A stretch of 64,000 bases of DNA from Pseudomonas silesiensis. GTDB taxonomy: Bacteria; Pseudomonadota; Gammaproteobacteria; Pseudomonadales; Pseudomonadaceae. Position numbers and translations under genes: made by a program. The notes beneath the pieces are model-generated. The model was not told the DNA's origin, made no database searches, and saw nothing but the letters and a program-made list of their open reading frames with translations. Numbering within the stretch: the first letter of the stretch is position 1; each line of letters starts with the position of its first letter. The DNA is taken from assembly GCF_001661075.1 (NCBI RefSeq), contig NZ_CP014870.1:3740501-3804500 (forward strand), given 5' to 3'. Shown piece after piece: positions 54,921 to 63,180 of this stretch.

Positions 54921-55817
54921 ATGGATGTTACGGATCTCAAGGTGGTGGATGCGGTGGCCCGGCACGGCAGCATGAACAAGGCGGCCGCCGAGCTGAATAC
55001 CGTGCAGTCCAACGTGTCCGCGAGGATTCGCTCACTGGAAGACGAGCTCGGTGTGGCGCTGTTTCAGCGCAGCGCCAGGGGCGTCCAGGTCACGCCGGCG
55101 GGACGCCGCCTGCTGCCCTTCGCCGCACGGCTTTCGAAGCTGTTGCAGGATGCGTCCTGCGCCGCGCGGGACGATGGGCAGCCAAACGGTGTGCTCGAGA
55201 TCGGTACGCTGGAGACCACCCTGGCGCTGCGTCTGCCGCAGCTGATAGCAAAATTTGCCAAGACCTACCCCGAGGTCCGGCCGGTGGTGCGCACGGGCAC
55301 CACCTGCAGCCTGATCCAGGCGGTCATCGACTCCAGGCTGGAAGGTGCCTTCGTTGCAGGACCGGTCAACCATCCGCAATTACACAGCGAACTGGCGTTC
55401 CGCGAAGAGCTGGTGCTGGTCACCTCCCCGGCGATTCAAAGTCTGGCGGCTGTCGCTGGCATCGACACCCTGAAGACCGTGGTGTTTCGCATCGGCTGCT
55501 CTTACCGACAGCGCCTGGATTCCCTGCTGGCCAACCTGGGAATCCAGGCCCCCGAGCCGCTGGAGTTTGGCTCGATCGACGCCATTATCGCCTGTGTGTC
55601 CGCCGGCGTCGGCGTCACCTTGTTGCCCCGAGGCGTGGTGGCGAACGCCGTGCGCGAGGGCTTGGTTGCCGCGCATGAGATTGCACCGGAACTCGCCGCC
55701 GTGGAGACGGTGTTTGTCAGACGCCTCGATGGCTATTTTTCCAGTGCGTTAAGCACCTTCCTGCAGAGTGTTCGCCTGGACGGTGCCGCAGCTGCGCCAG
55801 TGCCCCTGGCTTCATAG
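54921..55817 (+). CDS. LysR-family regulator (second paralogue)
   Basis: About 298 residues from the ATG at 54921 (MDVTDLKVVDAVARHG) preceded by ATAGGTGA, as in the paralogue at 50014. HTH MNKAAAELNTVQSNVSARIR; effector domain GVLEIGTLETTLALRLPQLI, aligned with GLLRLGSMETTAAIRLPQVL of the other. It diverges from the DUF485-ActP-cytochrome b561-flavoenzyme series and probably regulates it. Confidence 0.88.
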   Translation: MDVTDLKVVDAVARHGSMNKAAAELNTVQSNVSARIRSLEDELGVALFQRSARGVQVTPAGRRLLPFAARLSKLLQDASCAARDDGQPNGVLEIGTLETTLALRLPQLIAKFAKTYPEVRPVVRTGTTCSLIQAVIDSRLEGAFVAGPVNHPQLHSELAFREELVLVTSPAIQSLAAVAGIDTLKTVVFRIGCSYRQRLDSLLANLGIQAPEPLEFGSIDAIIACVSAGVGVTLLPRGVVANAVREGLVAAHEIAPELAAVETVFVRRLDGYFSSALSTFLQSVRLDGAAAAPVPLAS

Positions 55818-55852
55818 CCCGATCAAGTGCTGTCGGCAACGCATCGGGGGGG

Positions 55853-55923
55853 GTGAACGAGCCGAAGACACACACCGCCAGGTTGCGGCGCCAGGAGGCA
55901 AGATTGCGCTCGGCATAATTCAC
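55853..55923 (-). pseudogene. MFS transporter start remnant
   Basis: Read on the minus strand from a GTG at 55923: VNYAERNLASWRRNLAVCVF then GSFT, the usual beginning of EmrB/MFS proteins (WRRNL..C..GSFTTIVAMTLLL). After GSFT the frame turns into an unrelated sequence at a run of eight C bases near 55850. Very short, so only tentative, but it fits the pattern of deletions in this window. Confidence 0.35.
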
Positions 55924-55939
55924 GTGAAGCGTCGCTGCG

Positions 55940-57148
55940 TTATTGACCATTGGCATTCCTGACCGCGACGACATCGATGACAAAAGCCAGCACCATCGCC
56001 GAAGTGCCGATGATAAACAGCACGCTGTAATTACCCCCGCTGTACGAGAACAGAAACGACAAGCCATAGGCTGCTACTGCCTGGAACAAGGCAAAACCGA
56101 CCGTAGCCGTTTGCCAGGCCGAACGCTGTTGGGCGGGATGCCTGGCGAGTACTTCGTGCAGCCGACCCAGCACCAGGGGCACGGTACCGGTGACAAAGGC
56201 GCCGACGACCACGCTGGAGATCATCAGCCAGATGCTCCCGAGGCCCAGGGCCGGTACGACGACGCTGATGGCTTCGATGATGAAAGACACGCGCAAGGCG
56301 CGGCCGAAGCCGATCCGGTCGGCCAATACGCCCGCCAGCAGAGGACCGACCGTGGCGCCGATGCCAAACAGCACCCAGTACCGGGCGCCCACCTGCAGGC
56401 CCTGGCCCATGCCCCGGGCAACAAAATCCACCAGAAAAATCATGTGCGGCACCCAACCCGCTGCGTTGAGTGCGTACTCGACGTACAGCGCCTTGAGTGT
56501 GCCGTTGGCCGCCGGTCGACGGTGCTGCGCGGGGGTGTCCGCCGGCGCGTGCTCCGTTGGCCATCCGCGCCAGGCAATGGCCGTCAACACCAGACAAATC
56601 AGCCCAAGGCCGAGCCAGGTTTGCCGCAGGCCCTGTTCAAGCAAGAGCGGGACCAGGGTGCCGGAGGCCGCGATGCCCACACCCACGCCCATGAAAATGA
56701 CCCCGCCTGCCAGTCCTCGTCGGGAGGCAGGCACATGCGCCAGGACAGTGGGCGCGGCCAGTACCATCAGCGCACCACCGGCCGTTCCGGAAAGAAAGCG
56801 CCAGGCGAAAAACCACGCGAAGGACACAGGCCAGGCGCAGGCAAAAAACGCCAGGCTTGCCAGCAACATCATCGCCCTGAGGGTAAACGCCGTTGAAGTT
56901 CTGGCCGCCAAGGACCGCCCGGAAATCGCCCCGGCCAGGTAGCCCGCGAGGTTGGCGGCGCCCAGGTAAGCCGCCTTTGAAGGGTCGAACCATTGCGCGC
57001 TGATAATGGCCGGTAGCAACGGCGTATAGGCAAATCGCGCCAGGCCGATGCCCACCAGACTGGCGCAAAAACCGGCCAGAGTGCCCCAACCCGCAGAGGC
57101 TGGCCGCAGCGTGGTTTCGCTGGCGATCGTTGGCTTCAAACTGTTCAT
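55940..57148 (-). CDS. YbfB/YjiJ-type MFS transporter
   Basis: 402 residues, 12 membrane segments. GIGLARFAYTPLLPAII, YLGAANLAGYLAGAI and GVIFMGVGVGIAASGTLVPL are typical of the YbfB/YjiJ branch, presumed exporters of unknown substrate. No close operon partner; HxlR is upstream in the same direction, 132 bases away, and could share a transcript. Confidence 0.83.
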   Translation of the reverse strand: MNSLKPTIASETTLRPASAGWGTLAGFCASLVGIGLARFAYTPLLPAIISAQWFDPSKAAYLGAANLAGYLAGAISGRSLAARTSTAFTLRAMMLLASLAFFACAWPVSFAWFFAWRFLSGTAGGALMVLAAPTVLAHVPASRRGLAGGVIFMGVGVGIAASGTLVPLLLEQGLRQTWLGLGLICLVLTAIAWRGWPTEHAPADTPAQHRRPAANGTLKALYVEYALNAAGWVPHMIFLVDFVARGMGQGLQVGARYWVLFGIGATVGPLLAGVLADRIGFGRALRVSFIIEAISVVVPALGLGSIWLMISSVVVGAFVTGTVPLVLGRLHEVLARHPAQQRSAWQTATVGFALFQAVAAYGLSFLFSYSGGNYSVLFIIGTSAMVLAFVIDVVAVRNANGQ

Positions 57149-57280
57149 TTCTGCCCTTCTTTTCTTCAGATGGGCAGACAGTACTCGCCGAACAGCAATC
57201 TTCAGAAACGAATTAAAATGATCAGAGCAATCTATTTAAAAGATACCTAGACCAGTTCGATCACTCTAACAGCGGGACCT

Positions 57281-57796
57281 TCAGACCGAGTCCGACCCAC
57301 GATTGCCCTTGAAGGCTGCGCGCCGTGCTGTTCGTTCGGCGGCATAAGCTTCGCTGTGCTCGCTGATCAGCTCGCCACGCCGCAAAGGCTTGCCGCAGTG
57401 TTCGCACAGCGGCCCGAGCCCGGCAGGCTGGCCGCAGGTTTGATGGGTATAACGCACCGCCAGCCCCTCCTCGGGCGACTTGCACCAGGTTTCGCCCCAG
57501 GCGCGCAGCGCCAGCACCACTGAGTAGAAAGCCTCGCCTTTTGCGGTGAGATGGTACTCGTAGCGCAGTGGCCGCTCGTTGTAAGGACGCCGCGTGACGA
57601 GGCCATCAGCCTCCATGTTTTTCAGGCGCGTGGCGATCATCTGCGGGGTGCCGCCGGTCTGCGCCTGGATCTCGTCGAAGCGATGACTGCCCATGAACAA
57701 CTCGCGCAGGACCAGCACGGTCCAGCGGTCGCCCACGATGTCCTCGGCCCTTGAGATCGGGCACAAGGATTGGGAAGTGCCTGGGTTTGCCGACAT
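57281..57796 (-). CDS. HxlR-family transcriptional regulator
   Basis: 171 residues. LCPISRAEDIVGDRWTVLVL at 11-30 with the redox-type Cys, FDEIQAQTGGTPQMIATRLK helix and winged segment. C-terminal extension with CGQPAGLGPLCEHCGK (three Cys), perhaps metal binding. Divergent from the isochorismatase-like gene across a 100-bp gap with a 13-bp palindrome. Confidence 0.87.
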   Translation of the reverse strand: MSANPGTSQSLCPISRAEDIVGDRWTVLVLRELFMGSHRFDEIQAQTGGTPQMIATRLKNMEADGLVTRRPYNERPLRYEYHLTAKGEAFYSVVLALRAWGETWCKSPEEGLAVRYTHQTCGQPAGLGPLCEHCGKPLRRGELISEHSEAYAAERTARRAAFKGNRGSDSV

Positions 57797-57821
57797 AAGG
57801 ACTTGCCTCTTTCAATGTCAC

Positions 57822-57834
57822 TATGATTATCATA
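57822..57834. promoter_or_regulatory. Candidate HxlR operator
   Basis: TATGATTATCATA is a perfect 6-1-6 palindrome, 25 bp upstream of the HxlR start and 62 bp before the hydrolase gene. Confidence 0.55.
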
Positions 57835-57896
57835 TCCACAACGTGCCATGGCAACTCCACGGCACCGGCCACCGAAAATCCCTGGAGAACGTCGCC

Positions 57897-58526
57897 ATGT
57901 CCAAAGCCAACTATCCACTCGACAGGACCGCTTACCTGCTAGTCGATCCCTACAACGATTTCCTGTCGGAAGGTGGCAAGGTCTATCCCCTGATCGAACC
58001 GATAGCCGCTACAGTGGGCCTGCTCGACAACCTGCGCGCCCTCGATCGCGCGGTCCGCGCCCTGGACATTCCGGTGGTCATCGTACCGCACCGTCGCTGG
58101 GAACAAGGCGACTACGAGAACTGGGATCACCCGAGCCCGACCCAGTGCAAGGTCATGCACATGCACCACTTCGCACGCGGTGAATGGGGTGGCGAATGGC
58201 ACCCCGATTTCGCGCCAAAGGACGGTGACATCGTGGTTCAGGAACATTGGGGTTCCAGTGGTTTTGCCAACACCGACCTGGATTTTCGCCTCAAGCAAAA
58301 AGGCATCACCCACGTGATCATCGTGGGCCTGCTGGCCAATACATGCATCGAGGCAACCGCCCGTTACGCGTCCGAGCTCGGCTACCACGTCACCCTGGTG
58401 CGCGATGCCACCGCCGCGTTCAAGCCGGAAATGATGCAGGCCGCCCATGAGCTCAATGGCCCGACGTTCGCCCACGCTATTGTGGCCACCGACGAACTCA
58501 TCGCCGCCCTGGCACGGCAGGAGTGA
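57897..58526 (+). CDS. Isochorismatase-like cysteine hydrolase
   Basis: 209 residues from the ATG at 57897 (GGAG 9 bases upstream). Asp17 (LLVDPYNDF) and Cys150 (GLLANTCIEATARY) of the catalytic triad are present. The third residue, a Lys in classical members (K-x-x-x-S-x-F), appears as Glu116 in VVQEHWGSSGF, so the reaction may differ. First gene of a pair with a semialdehyde-type dehydrogenase under HxlR control; it may be an amidase of a small acid amide. Confidence 0.83.
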   Translation: MSKANYPLDRTAYLLVDPYNDFLSEGGKVYPLIEPIAATVGLLDNLRALDRAVRALDIPVVIVPHRRWEQGDYENWDHPSPTQCKVMHMHHFARGEWGGEWHPDFAPKDGDIVVQEHWGSSGFANTDLDFRLKQKGITHVIIVGLLANTCIEATARYASELGYHVTLVRDATAAFKPEMMQAAHELNGPTFAHAIVATDELIAALARQE

Positions 58527-58530
58527 ACCG

Positions 58531-60099
58531 ATGAAATTGACAGGAGCTCTGATTATCGGCACAAACGATGTCCCGGCCACTGAGGGCACAATGAAGGCAC
58601 TCAATCCCGCCACCCACCGGTTGATCGAGCCGGCGTTCGCCTTGGGCGGCGCGGACCAGGTTGACCAGGCGGCTACACTCGCCAACGAAGCCTTCGATAG
58701 TTACAGCCACACCTCGCTCGCCCGCCGCGGGACCTTCCTCGACAGCATCGCCGACAATCTCGACGCCGTTCGCCAGGCGCTTGCTGCACGGGCCGCGCTG
58801 GAAACGGGTCTGCCTGCCGCCCAGCTTGAAGGCGAGGCGGCAAAAGCCGCCACCCAGTTCCGCCAGTTCGCCGAGGTCGTGCGCCAAGGCCATTTCCTGC
58901 AGTTGGCCATCGATCCGGCACAACCCGATCGCCAGCCACGCCCGCGCATGGACCATCGACTGCAGAAGATCGCGATCGGCCCGGTGGCTGTTTTCGGTGC
59001 CAGCAACTTTCCCATTTCATACTCGGTCGCCGGGGGCGATACCGCCTCGGCCCTGGCGGCGGGCGCGACCGTCATCGTCAAGGCGCATAACGCTCACCCC
59101 GGCGCATCGGAAATCCAGGCCCGAGCCATCCGCAAGGCCGTGCAGGACAACGGGTTGCCCGAAGGCGTGTTCTCTATGGTGCGTGGCAACGGCAATGCGA
59201 TCGGCGAAGCCCTGGTCGATCACCCCCTGATCAAGGCCGTGACCTTCACCGGTTCCGAGCAAGGCGGCATGGCGCTGTATCGTCGGGCGCAGCAACGCCC
59301 CGAGCCGATTCCGGTGTTTACCGAGATGACCAGCGTCAACCCCACGTTCATCCTCCCGGATGCATTGGCTGAACGTGGCGGCCAGATCGGTGATGGATTT
59401 GTCGAACGCATGCTGGTCAATGTCGGGCAAGCCTGCCTCAAACCTGCCCTGCTGATCGCGATCGAAGGCGCTGGCTTTGACGCGCTGCGAACCGCCATGG
59501 TCAAGCGCGTGAGCGAAGCAGCGGCACGGCCCATGCTGACGCCGGGGATACATGCGGCCTATGTCAACGGGCTCATCGCGCTGGAAAACGCCGGAGCCAG
59601 TCGCATCGCCGAAGGCTACGCAGTGAATGCGCTGCTTGACGGGCGATCGGCCTTGCTCGAGGTCGACGGCGCGCTGGTCCTGCGCGATAAAGCGCTGGCC
59701 GCGGAAGTATTCGGTCCCTGCGCCCTGCTGGTGAAGGTCCGGGACGCGGAAGAAATGCTGGCTGTCGCGCGCTCGCTGCGTGGCCAGCTCAGCGCCGCCC
59801 TGCATCTTGAGGACAGTGACCTGCAACTGGCCCGACGTTTGCTGCCAGTGCTGGAACGACGCACTGGACGCATCGTCGTCAACGCCTTCGCCCATCCGCA
59901 GGAGGTCACCTTTGCCACGGTTCATGGCGGACCGTTTCCGGCTTCATCGGACAGTCGCTTCACTTCGGTGGGCATGACGTCCCTTGAGCGTTTCTTGCGC
60001 CCGGTGTGCTACCAGGGGTTTCCAGATGCTTTACTGCCTGAGGCGCTGCGTGAAAGTAGCCTGTTGCAACTACCCCGCAGCATGGACGGCGGGTTGTAG
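58531..60099 (+). CDS. Aldehyde dehydrogenase, alpha-ketoglutarate semialdehyde type
   Basis: 522 residues from the ATG at 58531, four bases after the hydrolase stop. FGASNFPISYSVAGGDTASA, AVTFTGSEQGG, FTEMTSVNP (Glu) and VGQACLKPALL (catalytic Cys) define the NADP-dependent 2,5-dioxopentanoate dehydrogenase group. In sugar-acid and hydroxyproline breakdown this enzyme makes 2-oxoglutarate. The exact substrate beside this hydrolase is unknown. The TAG stop is the first TAG of a REP repeat. Confidence 0.87.
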   Translation: MKLTGALIIGTNDVPATEGTMKALNPATHRLIEPAFALGGADQVDQAATLANEAFDSYSHTSLARRGTFLDSIADNLDAVRQALAARAALETGLPAAQLEGEAAKAATQFRQFAEVVRQGHFLQLAIDPAQPDRQPRPRMDHRLQKIAIGPVAVFGASNFPISYSVAGGDTASALAAGATVIVKAHNAHPGASEIQARAIRKAVQDNGLPEGVFSMVRGNGNAIGEALVDHPLIKAVTFTGSEQGGMALYRRAQQRPEPIPVFTEMTSVNPTFILPDALAERGGQIGDGFVERMLVNVGQACLKPALLIAIEGAGFDALRTAMVKRVSEAAARPMLTPGIHAAYVNGLIALENAGASRIAEGYAVNALLDGRSALLEVDGALVLRDKALAAEVFGPCALLVKVRDAEEMLAVARSLRGQLSAALHLEDSDLQLARRLLPVLERRTGRIVVNAFAHPQEVTFATVHGGPFPASSDSRFTSVGMTSLERFLRPVCYQGFPDALLPEALRESSLLQLPRSMDGGL

Positions 60100-60208
60100 G
60101 AGCGAGCTTGCTCGCGATGGCCTCAAGGGCGACGCGTTAATTCAGGGAAAACGCGTTATCGTTTACGTCCATCGTCGGAACGCCGCCCGGAGCAAGCTTG
60201 CTCCTACA
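60095..60208. repeat. REP doublet, chimeric right arm
   Basis: Canonical left arm carrying the dehydrogenase stop; right arm is gtcggaacgccgcccggag plus caagcttgctcctaca, the same chimeric arm as in 50941-51054 but at the opposite end. Confidence 0.85.
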
Positions 60209-60246
60209 GCAGCAGCAACAGCAGCCCGCATCATCGGAGGCATTGA

Positions 60247-61740
60247 ATGCGCCTTGTGTGCCGAGTCATATCCCCGTCTTTCTCGAAGCCATTTCAGCAT
60301 CGTTTGCGGAACCTGCGCACAGGCCCATGGCCGCGCTGGATCCTGTGCCTGAGCGTTTTCGTATCCAGCATGGCCGCTGCGCAATCACGACCCGAGGACA
60401 TGGTGCATCTGCGTTCGATCGATCCGTCCATCGAGCAGGACATCCGCTATGCCAGTGCCCACAACTTCACCGGGCACCCCCTCGACGGTTACGCCGCCGC
60501 GCAGTGCCTGTTGACGCAGGAGGCGGCCCAGGCCCTCGCCCGGGTACAAAAAGCACTGCGTGCCCAAGGCTATGGCTTGAAGGTATTCGACTGTTATCGA
60601 CCCAGCCGTGCGGTTGCCGACATGGGGCGCTTCGCCACAGAGCCGGGTGACCCGCGCAAAGCCGAATTCTATCCGCGCGTAGACAAACAGGACTTCTGGC
60701 GCCTGGGTTATGTGGCCCGCGTATCCAATCACTCCCGAGGCTCGACCGTGGACCTGACCCTGACCGGTCCCCAGGCGCTGCCCGCCGAAACCTGGACGCC
60801 CGCGGCCGCGCAAGTCGATTGCACGGCGCCCTACGGTCAACGTTGGCGCGACGGCGCACTCGACATGGGCACCGGTTACGACTGCTTCGATGAGCGCGCA
60901 CACAGCGACACGCCGTTGATCAACGCCGACGCCCGGAAAAATCGCCAGCTACTCAGCCGGGCCATGGAGCAGGAAGGGTTTACCGGGTACGACAAGGAAT
61001 GGTGGCACTTCACCTACAGTGGCACGGGTCCGCGCAAGGACGTCATGGATTTCCCCATCACGCCGCTGCAGGCAAGCAACCTTCTCGACGCGAGCCACCA
61101 GCTGATAGTGGTCACCAGCAAAAACTGGACTGACATCCAGGGCACCGCCCAGCGCTATGTTCGACGCGGGTCCACCTTTGAGAAATACGCCGATCCCTTT
61201 CCGGTGGTTCTGGGTAAGAACGGGCTGGCCTGGGGCAAGGGTATTGCGGCCAACGTCGAGCAAGGCGAAGGGCCGGTCAAGCGCGAGGGTGATGGAAAAG
61301 CTCCCGCCGGGATATTCAAGCTGGGAACGGCGTTCGGCTACGACAGCACGGCCAACACCCAACTGCCTTACCTGGCGTTAACCCCGACCAGCGAATGCGT
61401 GGATGACAGCCACTCCAAACATTACAACGAGTTGGTCGACGGGGCGACAACACCCAGGGACTGGAACAGTTCCGAACGCATGCGACGCGACGATGACACG
61501 TATCGCCAAGGCATTTTCATCGAGCACAACTCGCCGGCATCCCCCGCCTTGGGCTCGTGCATCTTCTTTCATATCTGGCGAGGCCCCTCCTCGCCGACGC
61601 TTGGTTGTACCGCCATGGATCAAGCGGATATTTCCCGTTTGTTCGGTTGGCTGGATCCGCGCCAGTCGCCGCTGCTGATACAAATGCCCGAGACGCAATA
61701 TCAGCACCTGCGTACACGTTGGAATCTGCCGGAACGCTGA
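60247..61740 (+). CDS. VanX-type D-Ala-D-Ala dipeptidase fused to L,D-transpeptidase-like domain
   Basis: 497 residues, GGAGG before the ATG, signal peptide to ~45 (AAA). Residues 50-265: VanX/DdpX fold with zinc ligands His162 and Asp169 in SNHSRGSTVD and Glu251/His254 in KEWWHF. Residues ~285-475: a YkuD-like L,D-transpeptidase/peptidoglycan domain with GDGKAPAGIFKLG, His442 (FFHIWRG) and catalytic Cys454 (TLGCTAM). Acts in the periplasm on cell-wall peptides. Single gene between a REP and the ohr cluster. The pairing of dipeptidase and transpeptidase in one chain is unusual. Confidence 0.85.
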   Translation: MRLVCRVISPSFSKPFQHRLRNLRTGPWPRWILCLSVFVSSMAAAQSRPEDMVHLRSIDPSIEQDIRYASAHNFTGHPLDGYAAAQCLLTQEAAQALARVQKALRAQGYGLKVFDCYRPSRAVADMGRFATEPGDPRKAEFYPRVDKQDFWRLGYVARVSNHSRGSTVDLTLTGPQALPAETWTPAAAQVDCTAPYGQRWRDGALDMGTGYDCFDERAHSDTPLINADARKNRQLLSRAMEQEGFTGYDKEWWHFTYSGTGPRKDVMDFPITPLQASNLLDASHQLIVVTSKNWTDIQGTAQRYVRRGSTFEKYADPFPVVLGKNGLAWGKGIAANVEQGEGPVKREGDGKAPAGIFKLGTAFGYDSTANTQLPYLALTPTSECVDDSHSKHYNELVDGATTPRDWNSSERMRRDDDTYRQGIFIEHNSPASPALGSCIFFHIWRGPSSPTLGCTAMDQADISRLFGWLDPRQSPLLIQMPETQYQHLRTRWNLPER

Positions 61741-62045
61741 TCTCGCGGCTATTGGGGTGTGGATGTAACCGGTCGATGCACAGATTGGCTAAATCCACAG
61801 GGTGAAAGCGGTCAGTACCCCGGCTCACTGCGTGCACAGCGGTGCGGTCCAGCGACCGCCCCGCTGCTTTCCCCCCGCACTTGATACACCACCGTTACCC
61901 CGCCTGAAGCCCGACCACTCGTCGGGCAGCCCCCCGGCGAGCGCTTGACTTCGATCGCCGGCTGCGCGAGCATTATTTCCATCGCATACGATACAAACGT
62001 ACGCGATACAAAACTCACTGCTTCATCCCGTAGAGGATTCACCCC
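61741..62045. other. Intergenic region before ohr genes
   Basis: About 300 bases without a supported gene; ends in the operator-like inverted repeat at 61981-62007 and a GAGGATT ribosome binding site. Confidence 0.5.
61981..62007. promoter_or_regulatory. Operator-like inverted repeat before the first ohr gene
   Basis: ATCGCATACG and CGTACGCGAT (9 of 10 paired) around a 7-base spacer, 39 bp upstream of the start. Shares TCGCATACG with sites at 62549 and 63121. Confidence 0.65.
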
Positions 62046-62498
62046 ATGAGCAAGATCGAAAAAGTCCTGGCCACCGGCAAAACCCACACCACCGTCAGCG
62101 AAGCCGGCCTCACCTCGCGCGGCCATAACGGCAGCCTCGACATCACCCTGTCGACCCCCGGCAACGCCAAACCGGCCCACGTGTTCGCCGCCACCCAACC
62201 GCACCCGACTGCCGAGCAATTGTTCGCCGGCGCCTGGTCCGCCTGCTACACCGCCGCCGTCGGGCTGGTAGCCGGTGAGATGAACGTGGTGCTGCCATCT
62301 GACCTGTCCGTCGACATCGAAGTCGACCTGGGCCAGACCGGTCCGGCCTACTTCCTCCAGGCTCGACTGACCCTGCGCGTGCCGGGTCTGGCGCACGATG
62401 TCGCCACCAGGCTGGCACACACCGCCGACCAGATTTGCCCGTACTCCAAAGCGACGCGGGGTAATATTGACGTGGCCCTGAACGTCCTCACGGCATGA
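62046..62498 (+). CDS. ohr: Ohr-type organic hydroperoxide resistance protein (copy 1)
   Basis: 150 residues, OsmC/Ohr fold. Peroxidatic Cys67 (WSACYTA) and resolving Cys131 (ICPYSKATRGN) are present. The catalytic Arg in the GGRDG loop of canonical Ohr appears as Glu in TVSEAG. First of two paralogues with ~70% shared residues by eye; next gene is 110 bases on. Presumably reduces organic hydroperoxides with lipoyl partners. Confidence 0.87.
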   Translation: MSKIEKVLATGKTHTTVSEAGLTSRGHNGSLDITLSTPGNAKPAHVFAATQPHPTAEQLFAGAWSACYTAAVGLVAGEMNVVLPSDLSVDIEVDLGQTGPAYFLQARLTLRVPGLAHDVATRLAHTADQICPYSKATRGNIDVALNVLTA

Positions 62499-62547
62499 CG
62501 CACCGCGCGACGTTGATATCGATCGGCAGCTCCGATACGCCATATAT

Positions 62548-62574
62548 GTCGCATACGCTTAAAGCGCATGCGAC
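62548..62574. promoter_or_regulatory. Operator-like inverted repeat before the second ohr gene
   Basis: GTCGCATACGC and GCGCATGCGAC (10 of 11 paired) around TTAAA, 34 bp before the start; same core as the other two sites. Confidence 0.65.
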
Positions 62575-62607
62575 CACCAAAACCATCCAGACAATGAGGA
62601 CTCATCC

Positions 62608-63048
62608 ATGAACAAGATTGAAAAAGTACTGGCGACAGGCAAAACCCACACGACGTTCAGCAACGCTGGCAACTCTACCCACGGCCTCGACATCCAGCTG
62701 TCCTCGCCGGGTAACGCAAAACTGGCACACGAGTTCACCGCCATCGTGCCGCACCCGACCGCCGAGCAATTGTTCGCCGGCGCCTGGTCGGCCTGCTACA
62801 CCGCCGCCGTCGAGCTGGCGGCGAAAAACATGAAGGTGACGCTCCCGTCCAACCTGGCCGTCATCATCGAGGTCGATCTGGGCCAGAGCGGTGCGGCCTA
62901 CTTCCTCCAGGCGCGTTTGACGCTGCGGGTGCCGGGCCTGACGCAGGACGTCGCAACGGAACTGGCGCACGCCGCCGACCAGATCTGTCCGTACTCGAAG
63001 GCGACCCGAGGCAATATCGATGTGGTCATTAACGCCCTGACGGCGTGA
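62608..63048 (+). CDS. ohr: Ohr-type organic hydroperoxide resistance protein (copy 2)
   Basis: 146 residues, tandem paralogue of copy 1. Cys63 (WSACYTA) and Cys127 (ICPYSKATRGN) kept. The loop that holds the catalytic Arg is four residues shorter and reads FSNAGNSTHG, so the Arg is missing here also. Has its own operator-like palindrome, so the copies are separately transcribed. Confidence 0.87.
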   Translation: MNKIEKVLATGKTHTTFSNAGNSTHGLDIQLSSPGNAKLAHEFTAIVPHPTAEQLFAGAWSACYTAAVELAAKNMKVTLPSNLAVIIEVDLGQSGAAYFLQARLTLRVPGLTQDVATELAHAADQICPYSKATRGNIDVVINALTA

Positions 63049-63120
63049 TCCATCCTGTGACCGGTTCGCCTTCACCGGCGAACCGGTCGCAACCCGCAAG
63101 CGGGTACCATTCCGATAGAA

Positions 63121-63130
63121 TCGCATACGA
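63121..63130. promoter_or_regulatory. TCGCATACGA element before ohrR
   Basis: Third occurrence of the element, 51-60 bp upstream of the regulator start; here without a clear inverted partner. Confidence 0.5.
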
Positions 63131-63180
63131 GGTATATTCAGGTTTTTGCCAGCCACGTGTCGCGGCCGAAGAGGATGCAC

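Noticed and set aside
59984..60352. ORF containing CRSELARDGLKGDALIQG
   Set aside because: This is the REP repeat read through, a common false gene in Pseudomonas.
61812..62543. 243-codon minus-strand frame over ohr1 and its upstream region
   Set aside because: Opposite ohr1; nothing family-like in the part upstream of it.
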